In this document: positions 24,283 through 32,230 of the stretch, piece after piece
How positions within the stretch are numbered: position 1 is the stretch's first letter
How the letters are laid out: each line of letters begins with the position of its first letter
Source of the DNA: Blastocatellia bacterium
GTDB lineage: Bacteria > Acidobacteriota > Blastocatellia > UBA7656
Assembly (NCBI GenBank): GCA_035275065.1
Contig: DATENM010000163.1
Coordinates: 1-58,356 of the forward strand
Direction: 5' to 3'
Length of the DNA: 58,356 bases
Program-made: the position numbers and the translations under genes
The notes under the pieces: model-generated
What the model saw: only the letters and a program-made list of their open reading frames with translations
Told to the model about the DNA's origin: nothing
Database searches by the model: none

Positions 24283-25232
24283 TGTTCCCATACGTTTTTG
24301 CGTTCATTGAGAACGAAGAAGAGAAGGCTTTCCACGTCAAGAAACTGCTCGCCGACATCTGTGAGGTCAGACCCTACATCTATCCGGCCGACGAGCAGGA
24401 TATCGAGGCGGCTCTGACCATGGAGGCACCCCCATTCGCCATGCTCGGCCTGGACTTCAGCCTAGATGGCGGCTCCAGCCCCGGTAAGTTGACCAGTCTT
24501 AGGTATCTGCATAGGTTCCGCGAGCGATTCCCCTCGCTCGACATTATTATGATCAGCAGTTTCCTGAAGCGCACGAACATTGCAGGACTGATCGATGATT
24601 TAAGAAAGCTGCAACCCGATGCACCGCGCATCCGTCCGATCCCCCAGTCCTATTGGGTCGAACGGGAGAAAGACGAGGCCACCTTCAGGGAGAACCTCAC
24701 GCGGTTGGTGATATCACTTTTTGAGGGGGTCGCCAGCCGCGAGAACCTCTTCTACGATTGCGCAATACTCATAGAGAAAGAAGTCAAAGGGGGCACAGGT
24801 GCCATACTTGCGATCGGCGAAAGGCACACCAGAAGGTGCGTTCATATCGAACTGGCACCGAAAGAGTACGGCCTTTTCCAAGCCGTCACGGCCGACCACG
24901 CAAGACAGGGCAATCAGGAGAAATTTAGTGCGCAAGAATTTACGCCCTTCTTTGACAAAGGCCCTACCAAGCTTACCAAGCCCGAAGACCGACCACGTGA
25001 GGTCTTCTATAGCATTAATGCGAAGCTCGCCGATAAGGTCGAAGACCTAATTATCAAGATAAACCTTGCCGGCGAAATTCCGCCCCAGTGGATGCTTAAC
25101 GTCAAGAATGGGCCGGAGAAGTATCAATTGATTCCTAAGGAAGGCAAGGATCAGCGATGGCTGAATGCGTGCGTGCTCTCTCGGGATGAGTTTGCGAATT
25201 TATACGGCTCCGGGGCGGTTTTCCGTACGTAA
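24282..25232 (+). CDS. Receiver-like protein, putative partner of the HATPase protein
   Basis: A 316-residue protein whose first ~120 residues have the alternating pattern of a response-regulator receiver: acidic residues in FIENEEEK, then MLGLDFSLDGG with an aspartate at the phospho-acceptor place, then DIIMISSF at the switch-serine strand. The usual lysine of strand five is not obvious, so this may be a pseudo-receiver. The remaining 190 residues have no known output domain. The 1-bp overlap with the kinase-like gene supports a two-component-like pair. Function inferred from context. Confidence 0.55.
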   Translation: MFPYVFAFIENEEEKAFHVKKLLADICEVRPYIYPADEQDIEAALTMEAPPFAMLGLDFSLDGGSSPGKLTSLRYLHRFRERFPSLDIIMISSFLKRTNIAGLIDDLRKLQPDAPRIRPIPQSYWVEREKDEATFRENLTRLVISLFEGVASRENLFYDCAILIEKEVKGGTGAILAIGERHTRRCVHIELAPKEYGLFQAVTADHARQGNQEKFSAQEFTPFFDKGPTKLTKPEDRPREVFYSINAKLADKVEDLIIKINLAGEIPPQWMLNVKNGPEKYQLIPKEGKDQRWLNACVLSRDEFANLYGSGAVFRT

Positions 25233-25255
25233 GAGAGTGAGCAAGGAGTACGTTA

Positions 25256-26635
25256 ATGATTAGTATTGATGTGGACAAACGTTCGGCACCGTTTATTGTC
25301 GAGTATCCGTCTTTCGACAGGATGCGCCTGCTAGATGGCCGCGAGGGCATCGAAGCCAGCATCGCTAGGCTGGAAGGCTCTATTAGTTTATACCTGCACA
25401 TACCCTTTTGCCGGCACCGGTGCGACTTCTGTTATTACAGGGTGTTAACGAACTCGTCACAGGAGTTGCGCAGACTCTACTTGAGGTCCTTGCTGCGGGA
25501 GATTTCCTTCTATGGCCGGCTCGTGCCGGGTAGGGCAGTTGAAGTAGCAACCATTTACTGGGGAGGCGGGACCCCCAGCTACCTTTCTGCCGAAGAGATG
25601 GCGCAGATTCATAACGCCGTCCAAAAGAACTTCAGGATCGCACCGAAGGTGGAGTTCACTGTCGAAGTCGAGCCCGGTACAGCCACGCCGGAAAAGCTAC
25701 AGGTGTTGAATGAGATAGGAGCGAACCGTCTAAGCATCGGGGCGCAACACTTTAACGATCTCATTCTAAAAGCTAATGGGCGCCCGCACCGCGCAGCGGC
25801 GACGTACCGCTGCGTCGAGTTAGCACGCGCAAGCGGCTTCTGGAACGTTAATATCGACCTGATTTCCGGCCTGCTCGGCGACTCGCCGGCATTGTGGCCT
25901 GACCTCATGTCCGCGGTCTTGGCGCTACAGCCGGAGTCGGTGTCTATCTACCGGCTCCAGGTGCTGCCCAATACCATTCTTGCGCAAACCGGCGAGTTGC
26001 CTTTCGAAAACGCCGTGCTCGCCCCTACCGTCGAAACCGAGATTGCTGACTTCGCCTACCAAACCCTGGAAGGACAGGGTTACTTACCCGATACGAGTTT
26101 TAGCTTTACGAAGGGTACTGCATTTGCTCACAGGCATCGGCGTTTCGCCTGGACCGACACGCCGATGCTCGGACTCGGCGTGTCGGCGTATTCGACGCTT
26201 CCGGGCTTGATGTTCCAGAACAGCAGAAGTTTTGAGAATTACTTGGCCGACACGGCGCAGGGCCGGTGGGCCGTTAAGCGGGCGCACTTATTAAGCGCTG
26301 AGGAGGCTGCTATCCGCACTTTTGTATTGGGCGTGAAATTGGGTCGGGTCCGTTTCGCGGAGTTAGCCCCTTCATTATTAGATTCCGCGATAGCAGCGGC
26401 CCGAGATTTGGCAGACTGGGAACTGGCCACGGCGACCGACATCGGGTTTGATCTCAGCCGGCGCGGTCGTATACTGGCGGACGACATTATAGCGTGGTAT
26501 TTAAGACAGGCAGGCTTGACGCGCGCTCAAGGCGACCTGAGTGTAGGACCCCGCGCTGCCGACGGACACCGGGCGGTCTCATCTCAACCATCCCCCAGCG
26601 GGAAGCTTGTATCATTGCTCAGGAGGGCAAAATAG
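25256..26635 (+). CDS. HemN/HemW-like radical SAM protein
   Basis: A 459-residue radical SAM protein of the coproporphyrinogen-III-oxidase-like family. LYLHIPFCRHRCDFCYY gives the CxxxCxxC cluster motif; YWGGGTPSYLS, VEVEPGT, RLSIGAQHFND and VNIDLISGL are the family's conserved strands. HemN proteins oxidise coproporphyrinogen; HemW proteins are haem chaperones; many relatives have other substrates. The last 25 residues are low complexity. Lying in an operon with a transporter, sensor and amidohydrolase argues against a housekeeping haem role. ATG 25256 is preceded by AAGGAG. Confidence 0.8.
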   Translation: MISIDVDKRSAPFIVEYPSFDRMRLLDGREGIEASIARLEGSISLYLHIPFCRHRCDFCYYRVLTNSSQELRRLYLRSLLREISFYGRLVPGRAVEVATIYWGGGTPSYLSAEEMAQIHNAVQKNFRIAPKVEFTVEVEPGTATPEKLQVLNEIGANRLSIGAQHFNDLILKANGRPHRAAATYRCVELARASGFWNVNIDLISGLLGDSPALWPDLMSAVLALQPESVSIYRLQVLPNTILAQTGELPFENAVLAPTVETEIADFAYQTLEGQGYLPDTSFSFTKGTAFAHRHRRFAWTDTPMLGLGVSAYSTLPGLMFQNSRSFENYLADTAQGRWAVKRAHLLSAEEAAIRTFVLGVKLGRVRFAELAPSLLDSAIAAARDLADWELATATDIGFDLSRRGRILADDIIAWYLRQAGLTRAQGDLSVGPRAADGHRAVSSQPSPSGKLVSLLRRAK

Positions 26636-26641
26636 GATTTT

Positions 26642-27505
26642 ATGACGGCCGAAGTCGAAAGGGTGATTGACGGGCATCTGCACATCATGCCCTTGCCTAT
26701 GATCAAAGCCGACGCGCTCTCGTTACTACGTGCTAGTTATGATGACTTTGAATCAGTCGCCGAATTGATGTTGCACCCGACCAAGCTGCTTAATTTCCTT
26801 GATGCGCAAGGCGTCGAAAAGGCTGTCTTGGTGAACTATGTCAGCCCGCAAGTACTAGGCTTTACGGAAGAGGTCAATGACTGGGTCGCAGCCTTTGTCA
26901 AAGAGGCTCCCGATCGGCTCGTTGCGTGCGGCTCCGTGCATCCGCGACTGTGCAAAGATCCCGCCTCCGAATTGAAGCGCATCATCTATGATTTAGGCGT
27001 GCGTGTGTTAAAGATCCATCCTCCTCACCAGCTCTTTTTCCCGAATGACTATCGCTGCGGAGATGCAGCCTTAGAGCAGGTGTATAAAGTTGCGGAGGAA
27101 AGCAGCATTCCTATCATCTTCCACACCGGGACGTCGATCTTTCCGCGCGCCCGCAATCAGTATGGCGATCCCATGTTTCTTGATGACGTGGCGGTCGATT
27201 TCCCACGATTAAAAATCGTCATCGCGCATGGCGGCAGACCTCTGTGGACTGAAACCGCATTTTTCCTGCTACGCAGGCATTCAAATGTGTTTCTGGATAT
27301 TTCGGGCATCCCGCCCCAAAGACTGCTCAGTTGGTTTCCGAGAGTAGAAGAATTTGCCCACAAGACACTATTCGGCTCTGACTGGCCCGGCCCCGGTGTC
27401 CGCAGCATCCGGGCAAACGTCGAGCAGTTATGTGCGTTGCCGCTCTCAAAGGCGGCCCGGAAAGATATTCTTGCAGAAACCGCGTTACGGGTTTTCGCCC
27501 TGTAG
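26642..27505 (+). CDS. Amidohydrolase-family (Amidohydro_2) metal-dependent hydrolase
   Basis: A 287-residue TIM-barrel hydrolase. DGHLHIMP is the HxH metal site near the N-terminus; IIFHTGT and IVIAHGGR supply the later histidines; FGSDWPGPG supplies the C-terminal metal-binding aspartate. The family includes decarboxylases and hydrolases of aromatic or lactone substrates. It starts 6 bp after the radical SAM gene and ends the operon. The substrate may be the compound taken up by the ABC importer or a product of the radical SAM step; this is inference. Confidence 0.82.
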   Translation: MTAEVERVIDGHLHIMPLPMIKADALSLLRASYDDFESVAELMLHPTKLLNFLDAQGVEKAVLVNYVSPQVLGFTEEVNDWVAAFVKEAPDRLVACGSVHPRLCKDPASELKRIIYDLGVRVLKIHPPHQLFFPNDYRCGDAALEQVYKVAEESSIPIIFHTGTSIFPRARNQYGDPMFLDDVAVDFPRLKIVIAHGGRPLWTETAFFLLRRHSNVFLDISGIPPQRLLSWFPRVEEFAHKTLFGSDWPGPGVRSIRANVEQLCALPLSKAARKDILAETALRVFAL

Positions 27506-27907
27506 CCCGGCGACGCGTTCTATGACAAGGACGCCATGGAAAAGCCTTCGCTTGCGAATCCACAGAAAGGTACAAACGCTTCTCTGCTTCAGCTTTCCTC
27601 CCGCGCCGCCGGCTAGCACCGTTGTTGTTTCGTTGCCCGTCCCCTGTTCGTTGTTCCTGACCAACGCTTTCTTTGTAAGCCGCGATTTTGCAGCTATTTA
27701 GAGTTTTACGTCAGGGCCGTTGTGTAGTAGCATCGTGCCGCAACCGGTTCTTTCCAGATCGTTTTTGAAAATGCCCCGTTTGCGTAATGCGCATCGCCTA
27801 TTGCGCGATAAGCACCAAGGAAGGACTGGCCATTGCGCTTGATAATTAGCCGCGTTACCGAGTCGTTAAGGTAAGAACCTGCGGGCGGTAATACTGCAAA
27901 CAGAATT
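27506..27907. other. Intergenic region between the ABC/radical SAM operon and the oxygenase leader
   Basis: About 400 bp without an intact gene. Plus-strand frames here are arginine/proline-rich and not protein-like. The minus strand holds a protein-like but start-less fragment (27706-27906). I see no clear terminator after 27505. Confidence 0.45.
27706..27906 (-). pseudogene. Possible C-terminal gene fragment
   Basis: A 66-codon minus-strand frame with protein-like sequence (SYLNDSVTRLIIKRNGQ, AIGDAHYANGAFSKTIW, ending CYYTTALT) but no ATG, GTG or TTG near its beginning, where it is cut by a TGA at 27907-27909. It looks like the 3' end of a lost gene. No family recognised; chance cannot be excluded. 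Confidence 0.25.
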
Positions 27908-28090
27908 CAGATGAGCCCAAGCTCCTTGACTGGGTCGCCCAGGCTCATCTGCTAGCTTCCGAGGCGCAAGCCCCGAAAGGTCAACGGCTCTCCTCGTGCA
28001 AGATTTGACGCCGTTGAATTAAATACCCTACTGCAATTCCTGCAGGGCTGCAATAGGGGCGGCGTTTGCGCCTCCGGTCATGGAGGTAAT
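27908..28090 (+). promoter_or_regulatory. Structured 5' leader with sequestered ribosome-binding site
   Basis: Four successive hairpins precede the oxygenase gene. First, CAGATGAGCC (27908-27917) with GGCTCATCTG (27942-27951). Second, TCAACGGC (27981-27988) with GCCGTTGA (28010-28017). Third, CCCTAcTGCA (28026-28035) with TGCAaTAGGG (28049-28058). Fourth, CCTCC (28071-28075) with the Shine-Dalgarno GGAGG (28082-28086). The last would block translation start, as in riboswitches or RNA thermosensors. I do not recognise a known riboswitch class. Confidence 0.5.
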
Positions 28091-29080
28091 ATGTCACGAC
28101 GCCGACCGGGCCGCTGTGGCCCGATTAATTGGTGGCGACTCGACGACACGACGCGAGAGTTGTTGCTTTCCGCCCTGTCGCAATCTCCGTCACCTTACGA
28201 CGATTTCGAAGCTTATGTCGCCTGGATCGTCAAGCAGGTCGCGCTGCTTCCCGATCCGCTGGTGGCGTTCCTCCTGAACTTCCGCAACCATCCGCGCGCC
28301 AGCGGCGCGCTCCATATCGCCAACCTGCCAACGGACCCAGTGCTGCCTGCGACGCCCGAAGGCGACGTCGTCCGTCTAAAGGAAAGCTTCGTCAGCGAGG
28401 GTTGCCTTACGCTGTTCGGGTCCGTTATCGGCCAGGTCTTCTCGTACCGGGCCGAGAAGAACGGCGCATTCTTCCACAATGTAAAGCCGACGCGCGTCGG
28501 CCTGACCACGCGCTCGAACGCTGGGTCGTTGGTTGATTTTGACGACCATGTCGAAGCGGCCTTCGACCCGCTCTCCCCTAATCACTTGGCGCTGTACTGC
28601 CTTCGCGCAGACCATGAGTGCCGCGCGCTTACGACTATAGGCGATGCGCGACTGGCCTGTGAACTGCTGTGCCCGGAGCAGGTCGAAGCGTTGCGCCGGC
28701 CTGACTTTCAGATCCGCGCGCCCGAATCATTCCGCGCGAATCTGCAAGCCGCCGAATGGTCGGAGCCACTCGCCGTGTTAAGCGGACCGGCTGATGCGGT
28801 TGAGTTGCGCGTCAACTTCAACCATATGCGGGCGCTGAATAGCGCTGGCGAGCAGGCGCTGCAGGCGCTGCACAACGCCCTGCATGCGCCTGAGGCGATG
28901 GCCGAGGTGGCCCTGCAACCAGGCGCGATGCTCATCATCAACAACCGCGTCTGTGTGCACGGGCGTAAGCCCTTCGTGCCGCGCTTTGATGGGCGCGACC
29001 GCTGGCTACAGAGGGTATACCTGCGTGCTGACCTGTGGCCGGGGCGTGCACGTGCAAACGAATCTCTGCGCGTCTTTTGA
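28091..29080 (+). CDS. Clavaminate-synthase-like Fe(II)/2-oxoglutarate oxygenase
   Basis: A 329-residue non-haem iron oxygenase of the clavaminate synthase / asparagine-arginine hydroxylase group (TauD fold). The iron triad is H153-x-E155 (DDHVEA) and His290 (NRVCVHGRKP), with a downstream arginine for 2-oxoglutarate; the HxE rather than HxD form is characteristic of this group. Relatives hydroxylate free amino acids to make non-protein residues. ATG 28091 has GGAGG at 4-nt spacing, inside a hairpin. It is followed 49 bp later by a YbaK-type deacylase gene, suggesting the product is an amino acid that can be mischarged on tRNA. Confidence 0.82.
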   Translation: MSRRRPGRCGPINWWRLDDTTRELLLSALSQSPSPYDDFEAYVAWIVKQVALLPDPLVAFLLNFRNHPRASGALHIANLPTDPVLPATPEGDVVRLKESFVSEGCLTLFGSVIGQVFSYRAEKNGAFFHNVKPTRVGLTTRSNAGSLVDFDDHVEAAFDPLSPNHLALYCLRADHECRALTTIGDARLACELLCPEQVEALRRPDFQIRAPESFRANLQAAEWSEPLAVLSGPADAVELRVNFNHMRALNSAGEQALQALHNALHAPEAMAEVALQPGAMLIINNRVCVHGRKPFVPRFDGRDRWLQRVYLRADLWPGRARANESLRVF

Positions 29081-29129
29081 CGCGCAGAGATTTCTGGTTC
29101 GCAACCACTCTGCTTTTCGGAGGTAAGAC

Positions 29130-29639
29130 ATGACAAACGCGACACTCTTGGAGTTGCGCGGCTGGTTCACGCGTGAGTCAGTCCAGTTCAGGGAGATTGA
29201 GCACGAGCCGACGCACACATCAGAAGAATCGGCGCGTGCCCGCGGTGAAGAACTGAAGGTCGGCGGCAAGGCGATCTTGATGAAGACGGACGACGTTTTT
29301 CGATTGTTCGTATTGAGTGCCGTGCGCAAACTGGATTCGACGGCGATTAAGAAACATCTACAAGTAAAGAAGCTGCGGTTCGCCTCGCGCGATGAACTTT
29401 TCTCGATGACGACGCTGTTCCCCGGCGCAGTGCCGCCGTTCAGCTCGCCGATTCTGCCCTTCGAGTTGTACCTCGATCCATCGGTTCTTGCGAACGACCG
29501 CATCGCGTTTAACGCGGGAACTTGGACGAATTCCATCGTCATGCCGATTGAAGACTATCTGCGCCTCGCGAAGCCGCACGGCATCTTTTGCTTTACCGTT
29601 GATGAAGGCAAATCGGCAACGATACAGCAGGAGGTTTAA
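29130..29639 (+). CDS. YbaK/ProX-type aminoacyl-tRNA deacylase
   Basis: A 169-residue stand-alone editing-domain protein of the YbaK/EbsC/ProXp family: EHEPTHTSEESARARG near the N-terminus, then GGKAILMKTDD with the conserved lysine, FVLSAVRKLD, and a C-terminal NAGTWTNSIVMP. These proteins hydrolyse wrongly charged aminoacyl-tRNA in the cytoplasm. ATG 29130 follows GGAGG. Beside an amino-acid oxygenase it may protect the host from misincorporation of the modified amino acid; this is inference. Confidence 0.85.
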   Translation: MTNATLLELRGWFTRESVQFREIEHEPTHTSEESARARGEELKVGGKAILMKTDDVFRLFVLSAVRKLDSTAIKKHLQVKKLRFASRDELFSMTTLFPGAVPPFSSPILPFELYLDPSVLANDRIAFNAGTWTNSIVMPIEDYLRLAKPHGIFCFTVDEGKSATIQQEV

Positions 29640-29640
29640 T

Positions 29641-29814
29641 ATGGACAGCCCAAAGAAAACAGCCGAGCCGGATGAAGCTGATTATGATGCCATGATCAAG
29701 CTGATCTCGCGCAAGTATCAACGCGGCATCAAGGAAGAGGGTAATCTGCAAGAAAGGATCATCAGGCTTGAAGAGGAAATAAAGCGCTTAAAAGAAGCCT
29801 GCGGTATCAGCTAA
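29641..29814 (+). CDS. Small coiled-coil protein (57 aa)
   Basis: ATG 29641 lies directly after the deacylase stop and is preceded by AGGAGG. The 57-residue product is acidic at the start (SPKKTAEPDEADYDAM) and ends in a leucine/glutamate heptad coil (LQERIIRLEEEIKRLKEA). The open frame extends upstream to 29488 but that part overlaps the deacylase gene. No family recognised. It closes the operon just before a terminator. Confidence 0.6.
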   Translation: MDSPKKTAEPDEADYDAMIKLISRKYQRGIKEEGNLQERIIRLEEEIKRLKEACGIS

Positions 29815-29841
29815 TCAAGCAAGAGCAGCCACAATCATAAC

Positions 29842-29890
29842 GGTATCAGGCTCATCCTGTTGAGGAAAGCCCGATACCTATTTTGTTGCA
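29842..29890 (+). terminator. Intrinsic terminator of the oxygenase operon
   Basis: GGTATCAGGCT (29842-29852) pairs with AGCCCGATACC (29868-29878) with one mismatch, followed by a T-rich run (TATTTTGTT). It lies 28 bp after the last stop of the operon. Confidence 0.6.
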
Positions 29891-30195
29891 TAGAGAATAC
29901 GAGCGCAAGAATCATGTCAGGCTAACTCTGCACTCCTCAGGTTTAGCAATATTTTGGTGGTCAGAGATTATATACCAGTTGTGCACTAAGGCAGCCGGCC
30001 AAAGGTACCACCCGTTATTGGCTACCCAAATACCTCTCAGAAAAGGGCGGTCATTTCCACCCGAAACTGGCAAAGATGTAGGCGTGTAACCCTTGTTTTG
30101 AAGCATTATGAGGCAAACAGAGCTTGAAATCACACTGGTTTCTTATTGGACTAGTTTGAGCATTTATCTGATTGTAGTTATTTCCAACCCTGGCT
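29891..30195. other. Non-coding or doubtful region before the transposon end
   Basis: About 300 AT-rich bases. Two short opposing frames overlap here: plus 29883-30089 (68 aa) and minus 29912-30133 (73 aa, with VSGGNDRPFLRGIWVANNG and tryptophan-rich sequence). The minus frame looks slightly more protein-like, but neither has a ribosome-binding site and I call neither a gene. Confidence 0.4.
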
Positions 30196-30344
30196 AGTCC
30201 GCAACTTTATTGTTCCTGGCGCAGCGTTACTCAGGCATAAGGAGATGCTCAGTCCGCAACTTTATTTGTCTCAGGCGAAAAAGCCCATACCAAGAATCAA
30301 CAACTTACGGCATATTTAGTCGGCAACTTTATTTGTTCGATACA
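30196..30344 (+). mobile_element. Right end of a Tn7/Tn5053-like transposon with three transposase-binding repeats
   Basis: Three direct repeats: AGTCCGCAACTTTATTGTTC (30196-30215), AGTCCGCAACTTTATTTGTC (30251-30270) and AGTCGGCAACTTTATTTGTT (30318-30337). The outermost is followed within a few bases by TACA ending at 30344, so the element's end reads TGTATCGAACAAATAAAG on the other strand. TGT...ACA termini with several ~20-bp internal repeats are the hallmark of TnsB/TniA-type ends. Base composition changes sharply to GC-rich directly after. A 5-bp target duplication would be TTCAT (30345-30349); its partner is outside the window. Confidence 0.7.
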
Positions 30345-30401
30345 TTCATTCGGGTGTAGCGCAAGGCGGTTAGCTTGCGCATCGGCTCGCGCAAGCAAGC
30401 G

Positions 30402-30440
30402 AAAAGGGAGAGATGGTTTGCAAACCGCCTCTCCCTTTTT
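30402..30440 (-). terminator. Intrinsic terminator of the metalloprotease gene
   Basis: AAAAGGGAGAG (30402-30412) pairs with CTCTCCCTTTT (30429-30439), with an inner palindrome GGTTTGCAAACC (30415-30426). The A/T tails on both sides make it bidirectional. It sits 30 bp downstream of the minus-strand stop at 30470 and 58 bp from the transposon end. Confidence 0.75.
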
Positions 30441-30469
30441 GTTTGTTGTCGGCTTGCGACAGGCCGGCT

Positions 30470-32230
30470 TTACATATCGATGACCAGCAGGTTCGAGCGC
30501 AGGCCGTTGCTGATGACACGGATGCGGTTCGCCCCGGTCTTCAAATTCAGCTCGGCGGCCTGGCCGCTGACCGCGACGCGCTTGGGTGTGACATTGTCAA
30601 AGCCGAACGGCGGCGTGATAACCGTGCCGTTGACTTCGATTTGCGGCTGCTCGCCGAACTTTTTGCCTTTGACGCTGAACGTGCCGCCTTTATAACTCGC
30701 CGCGTTCAATCGCGGCCCGCCGGTGTCGCCGCCGCTGAAGTCGGTCAACATCGCTTTGCTCTGATTGCCCTTCGTATCGATCAAGCTCAGACGCACCTGC
30801 GTCACTGCCGGCTGGCTGCCCATCTGCTTGATCGTGAAGTTGAAGAACTGCGAGGACGGTACCCCGAAGTCAACCGTGAAGGGCGCCGTCTGGCCCAGTA
30901 CATGTCCCTTTTCATCGAGCATCTCAAGCTGCGCCTGCACGACATCGCCGTCTACATCCGTCAGTGTGCCGCTCAAGGTCAGCACGTCGCCGTTCAGATC
31001 GCCGGCCAGTGATTTCAGCGCCGGCGGCGCATTACCGATTGGTTTGATCCAGTAGCCGAAAGCGTCCAAGGCTTCGAGGTCTTTCAAGGTGATGGTTTCG
31101 CGCTTCCCGGCAGGCAATGTCGGGTCAAGGACACCGATGCGCATCTCGCCGGCAATGGCATCGTCGCGCCAGTGGCTCGCCTGCCGACCATCGCCGCCCG
31201 TGCCGTCGGGCTTGCCCGTCGACAGCCCGTAGGTATCGCCGCCGGCATAGAAGTACTGCGCGCCGCCCGAAGAGAGAATGCGCGAAGCCGACGCGAAGCC
31301 GCCGAGGTTCGTGCCCGGCCCGACACGGAAGAGATCCCAGATCGATAGCGCCAGCGGCGCATCGGGATTCATCTCTAACTGGCCAACGTAAGAGGTGAAG
31401 CCGAGGACGTGGCCGATCTCGTGACAGGCGACGGCATCAAAGTCTTCCTTGTCAGCGTCCACGCCATTGCTCGGGTCGAAGTCGTAAGTGACGCGTGAAT
31501 CCAGGCCGATGGCCGGCCCGTGCCCCCACGAGCCGGATTCGTGATCGGGGTCGGCGACGGCATCGATGAACCCCCAGACGCGGAACATCGCCGACGGCGC
31601 GACGATGGCTTGCGTCTGGCCTTTATCGGTTGGCACGATCAGCTCAGGCAGGTTGAGGTAGAGGTCGTTCTTCTTCTGCGAGTTCGCAATGTCGAGCAGC
31701 CGCCCATGCAACGCCGGGTAGACCGGCTCTGCGAACAGCGGCTGCGGGTTGGTGAGACCGACGACGTGATCAGGAAACGGCTCGCCAAACCACGTCGGCC
31801 CGAAATCGACATCGATGACGACGGTGATCGGCGTCTGAATCACCGACTCCCACATGGCCGCGGCTTTCAAAAAGGCGGCCTTCGCCGTCGGGTTGCTTTC
31901 GAGTTGCTCGGTGGCGCGCAGGATGAGTGTCAGGCCATTGGCTTGAGCAATCCTGGGCGGCGAGATGACGTGCAACTGGCGCGGGTCACGTGGGCGTGAG
32001 AGCGCCTGCGCCTCGTCGCGCGTGGCATCGCGGCAGCTCAAACCCTTATCGTTTTGATAGAGCGCACAGGCTTGATCGAAACCGGGCGCGGCCATAATTG
32101 AAGGCGAGGATGGCGCCGGAAAAGTCGCCGCGCGCGAGCCGCTCATATGCAGTGGCAGACAAATGGCGGCGACGAGAAACCAGATTGTAATTGATGGCCA
32201 GCCGGCTCGACGTAAGAGACGTGTCAACAC
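30470..32230 (-). CDS. Secreted zincin metalloprotease (HEIGHVLGF type)
   Basis: A 586-residue exported protein: N-terminal hydrophobic segment (ITIWFLVAAICLPL), a zinc metallopeptidase domain with CHEIGHVLGFTSY near residue 270, and a C-terminal beta-rich part with an Ig/IPT-like segment (GTFSVKGKKFGEQPQIEVNGT) in the last 80 residues. The HExxHxxGF motif matches matrixin-like proteases annotated as NF038122-type in soil bacteria. The GTG start at 32230 has GGAGG at 7 nt. It is the chromosomal gene next to the transposon end: the element sits 126 bp downstream of its 3' end. Confidence 0.82.
   Translation of the reverse strand: MLTRLLRRAGWPSITIWFLVAAICLPLHMSGSRAATFPAPSSPSIMAAPGFDQACALYQNDKGLSCRDATRDEAQALSRPRDPRQLHVISPPRIAQANGLTLILRATEQLESNPTAKAAFLKAAAMWESVIQTPITVVIDVDFGPTWFGEPFPDHVVGLTNPQPLFAEPVYPALHGRLLDIANSQKKNDLYLNLPELIVPTDKGQTQAIVAPSAMFRVWGFIDAVADPDHESGSWGHGPAIGLDSRVTYDFDPSNGVDADKEDFDAVACHEIGHVLGFTSYVGQLEMNPDAPLALSIWDLFRVGPGTNLGGFASASRILSSGGAQYFYAGGDTYGLSTGKPDGTGGDGRQASHWRDDAIAGEMRIGVLDPTLPAGKRETITLKDLEALDAFGYWIKPIGNAPPALKSLAGDLNGDVLTLSGTLTDVDGDVVQAQLEMLDEKGHVLGQTAPFTVDFGVPSSQFFNFTIKQMGSQPAVTQVRLSLIDTKGNQSKAMLTDFSGGDTGGPRLNAASYKGGTFSVKGKKFGEQPQIEVNGTVITPPFGFDNVTPKRVAVSGQAAELNLKTGANRIRVISNGLRSNLLVIDM

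Noticed and set aside
29883..30133. Opposing 68- and 73-codon frames before the transposon end
   Set aside because: Neither has a ribosome-binding site or recognisable domain; recorded only as a doubtful region.
30196..30338. Three direct repeats considered as a short CRISPR array
   Set aside because: Only three units with unequal spacing (55 and 67 bp), not identical, ending in a TGTA-type transposon terminus and without cas genes; a transposon end explains them better.
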